A stretch of DNA of 64,000 bases from Mogibacterium timidum ATCC 33093 (GTDB lineage Bacteria > Bacillota > Clostridia > Peptostreptococcales > Anaerovoracaceae). The notes beneath the pieces were generated by a model. The model saw only the letters and a list, made by a program, of their open reading frames with translations. It searched no databases and was not told the DNA's origin. Below, piece by piece: positions 63,679 through 64,000 of the stretch (position 1 is the first letter of the stretch; the number at the start of each line of letters is the position of its first letter). Position numbers and translations under genes: made by a program. The DNA is taken from NCBI RefSeq assembly GCF_000525775.1, contig NZ_JALU01000005.1, forward strand, positions 1 through 64,000, in the 5' to 3' direction.

Positions 63679-64000
63679 ATGAGTATTGATAAGACAAGAA
63701 TCAGGGATGAGCTTATTCCTGAGATCAGGAGCTATGCCGACAATACACCGGTAGCTGACGAGCATACGCTTGACTGCAGTCTGGGGATAAATCCGTACGG
63801 ATTTCCGGATGTCGTGATAGACATTGTGCGAAATTTTGATGTAAACAGGCTGTATCAGTATCCGCACAGCGATGAAGCTCAAGAGGCTGTGGTCAATTAT
63901 TGGCAGGATTATGCCTTTATTGAGCCTGAAAATGTAGTTATGACGGATGGAAGTGTTACTGCTCTCAACCTCCTTGTAAACGTTTTTGCAAAACCGGGAG
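63679..64000 (+). CDS. PLP-dependent aminotransferase, class I/II (partial, HisC/CobD-like)
   Basis: 107 codons to the window edge. ATG 63679 has GAGGTG 6 nt upstream; the in-frame ATG 63658 is less likely. LDCSLGINPYGFP at about residues 31-43 is the substrate-binding N-terminal motif of histidinol-phosphate aminotransferase and threonine-phosphate decarboxylase relatives, and VVMTDGSVTALNLLVNVF leads to the PLP phosphate loop. The catalytic Lys lies outside the window, so HisC and CobD cannot be separated. Confidence 0.82.
   Translation, partial: MSIDKTRIRDELIPEIRSYADNTPVADEHTLDCSLGINPYGFPDVVIDIVRNFDVNRLYQYPHSDEAQEAVVNYWQDYAFIEPENVVMTDGSVTALNLLVNVFAKPG

Noticed and set aside
1-64000. CRISPR arrays, prophage genes, defence islands and biosynthetic clusters
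   Set aside because: No regularly spaced repeats, cas genes, phage structural genes, restriction-modification or toxin-antitoxin pairs, and no NRPS/PKS or RiPP core genes were seen on either strand.

Overview
The window looks like chromosomal DNA of a Gram-positive, probably strictly anaerobic member of the Clostridia. The base composition is moderate (mid-40s % GC by eye), and the genes carry strong Shine-Dalgarno sites. An RFN riboswitch drives ribD-ribE-ribBA-ribH. The main rotary ATPase seen is a V-type enzyme with the Enterococcus ntp gene order. A flavodiiron protein, a class B sortase and a sortase-anchored surface protein are present. By inference this fits the Family XIII / Anaerovoracaceae (Mogibacterium-like) group. 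That assignment rests on gene content only and was not tested by any search.

Layout. 1-9 kb is an accessory-looking stretch: a TetR regulator with a palindromic operator, a DUF1254/DUF1214 protein and an alkyl-sulfatase-type metallo-hydrolase (a likely uptake/detoxification cluster), then a membrane-anchored XRE regulator, a double cupin, an LtrA-like membrane protein and a flavodiiron protein. 9-18 kb holds a DMT transporter, an HD-domain protein, a group II intron relic behind a hairpin, YhbY, a DUF4317 protein, a zinc/manganese ABC uptake operon with an extra anchored protein, an unknown gene and a 3-hydroxyacyl-CoA dehydrogenase. 18.4-23.8 kb is the riboflavin operon, with two HAD phosphatases at its end. 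24.3-25.4 kb is rplM-rpsI.

25.4-34.1 kb carries acetyltransferases, lipoproteins, MscS, a LuxR-type regulator and a 1,239-residue VWA/Cna-B surface adhesin. 34.3-45.8 kb is core: tRNA-Arg(CCG), a histidine phosphatase, a CNNM/CorC protein, secA, prfB with its programmed +1 frameshift, a HAD phosphatase, an AddB-like nuclease, WalJ and RlmH. 46-48.4 kb has a DMT transporter divergent from a LysR regulator, and a small membrane protein.

48.5-57.2 kb is a nine-gene V-type ATPase operon (F-I-K-E-C-G-A-B-D). Its rotor subunit keeps all the residues that bind Na+ in Enterococcus hirae. 57.2-62.3 kb is a decaying region: remnants of a SnoaL/NTF2-like protein and an alpha/beta hydrolase, a flavodoxin lipoprotein frameshifted at an A7 run, and several orphan hairpins. 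They surround intact phosphohexomutase, Rrf2 and class-M-like sirtuin genes. 62.4-64 kb has a class B sortase and the start of a PLP aminotransferase that runs off the window.

No complete insertion sequence, prophage, CRISPR array or recognisable defence system was seen. The most unusual items are the TetR/DUF1254/alkyl-sulfatase cluster, the sirtuin with a Gln in place of the catalytic His, the flavodoxin slippage site, the AddB-like protein without a P-loop, the group II intron relic behind a hairpin, and an adhesin with a KVKTG sorting motif.
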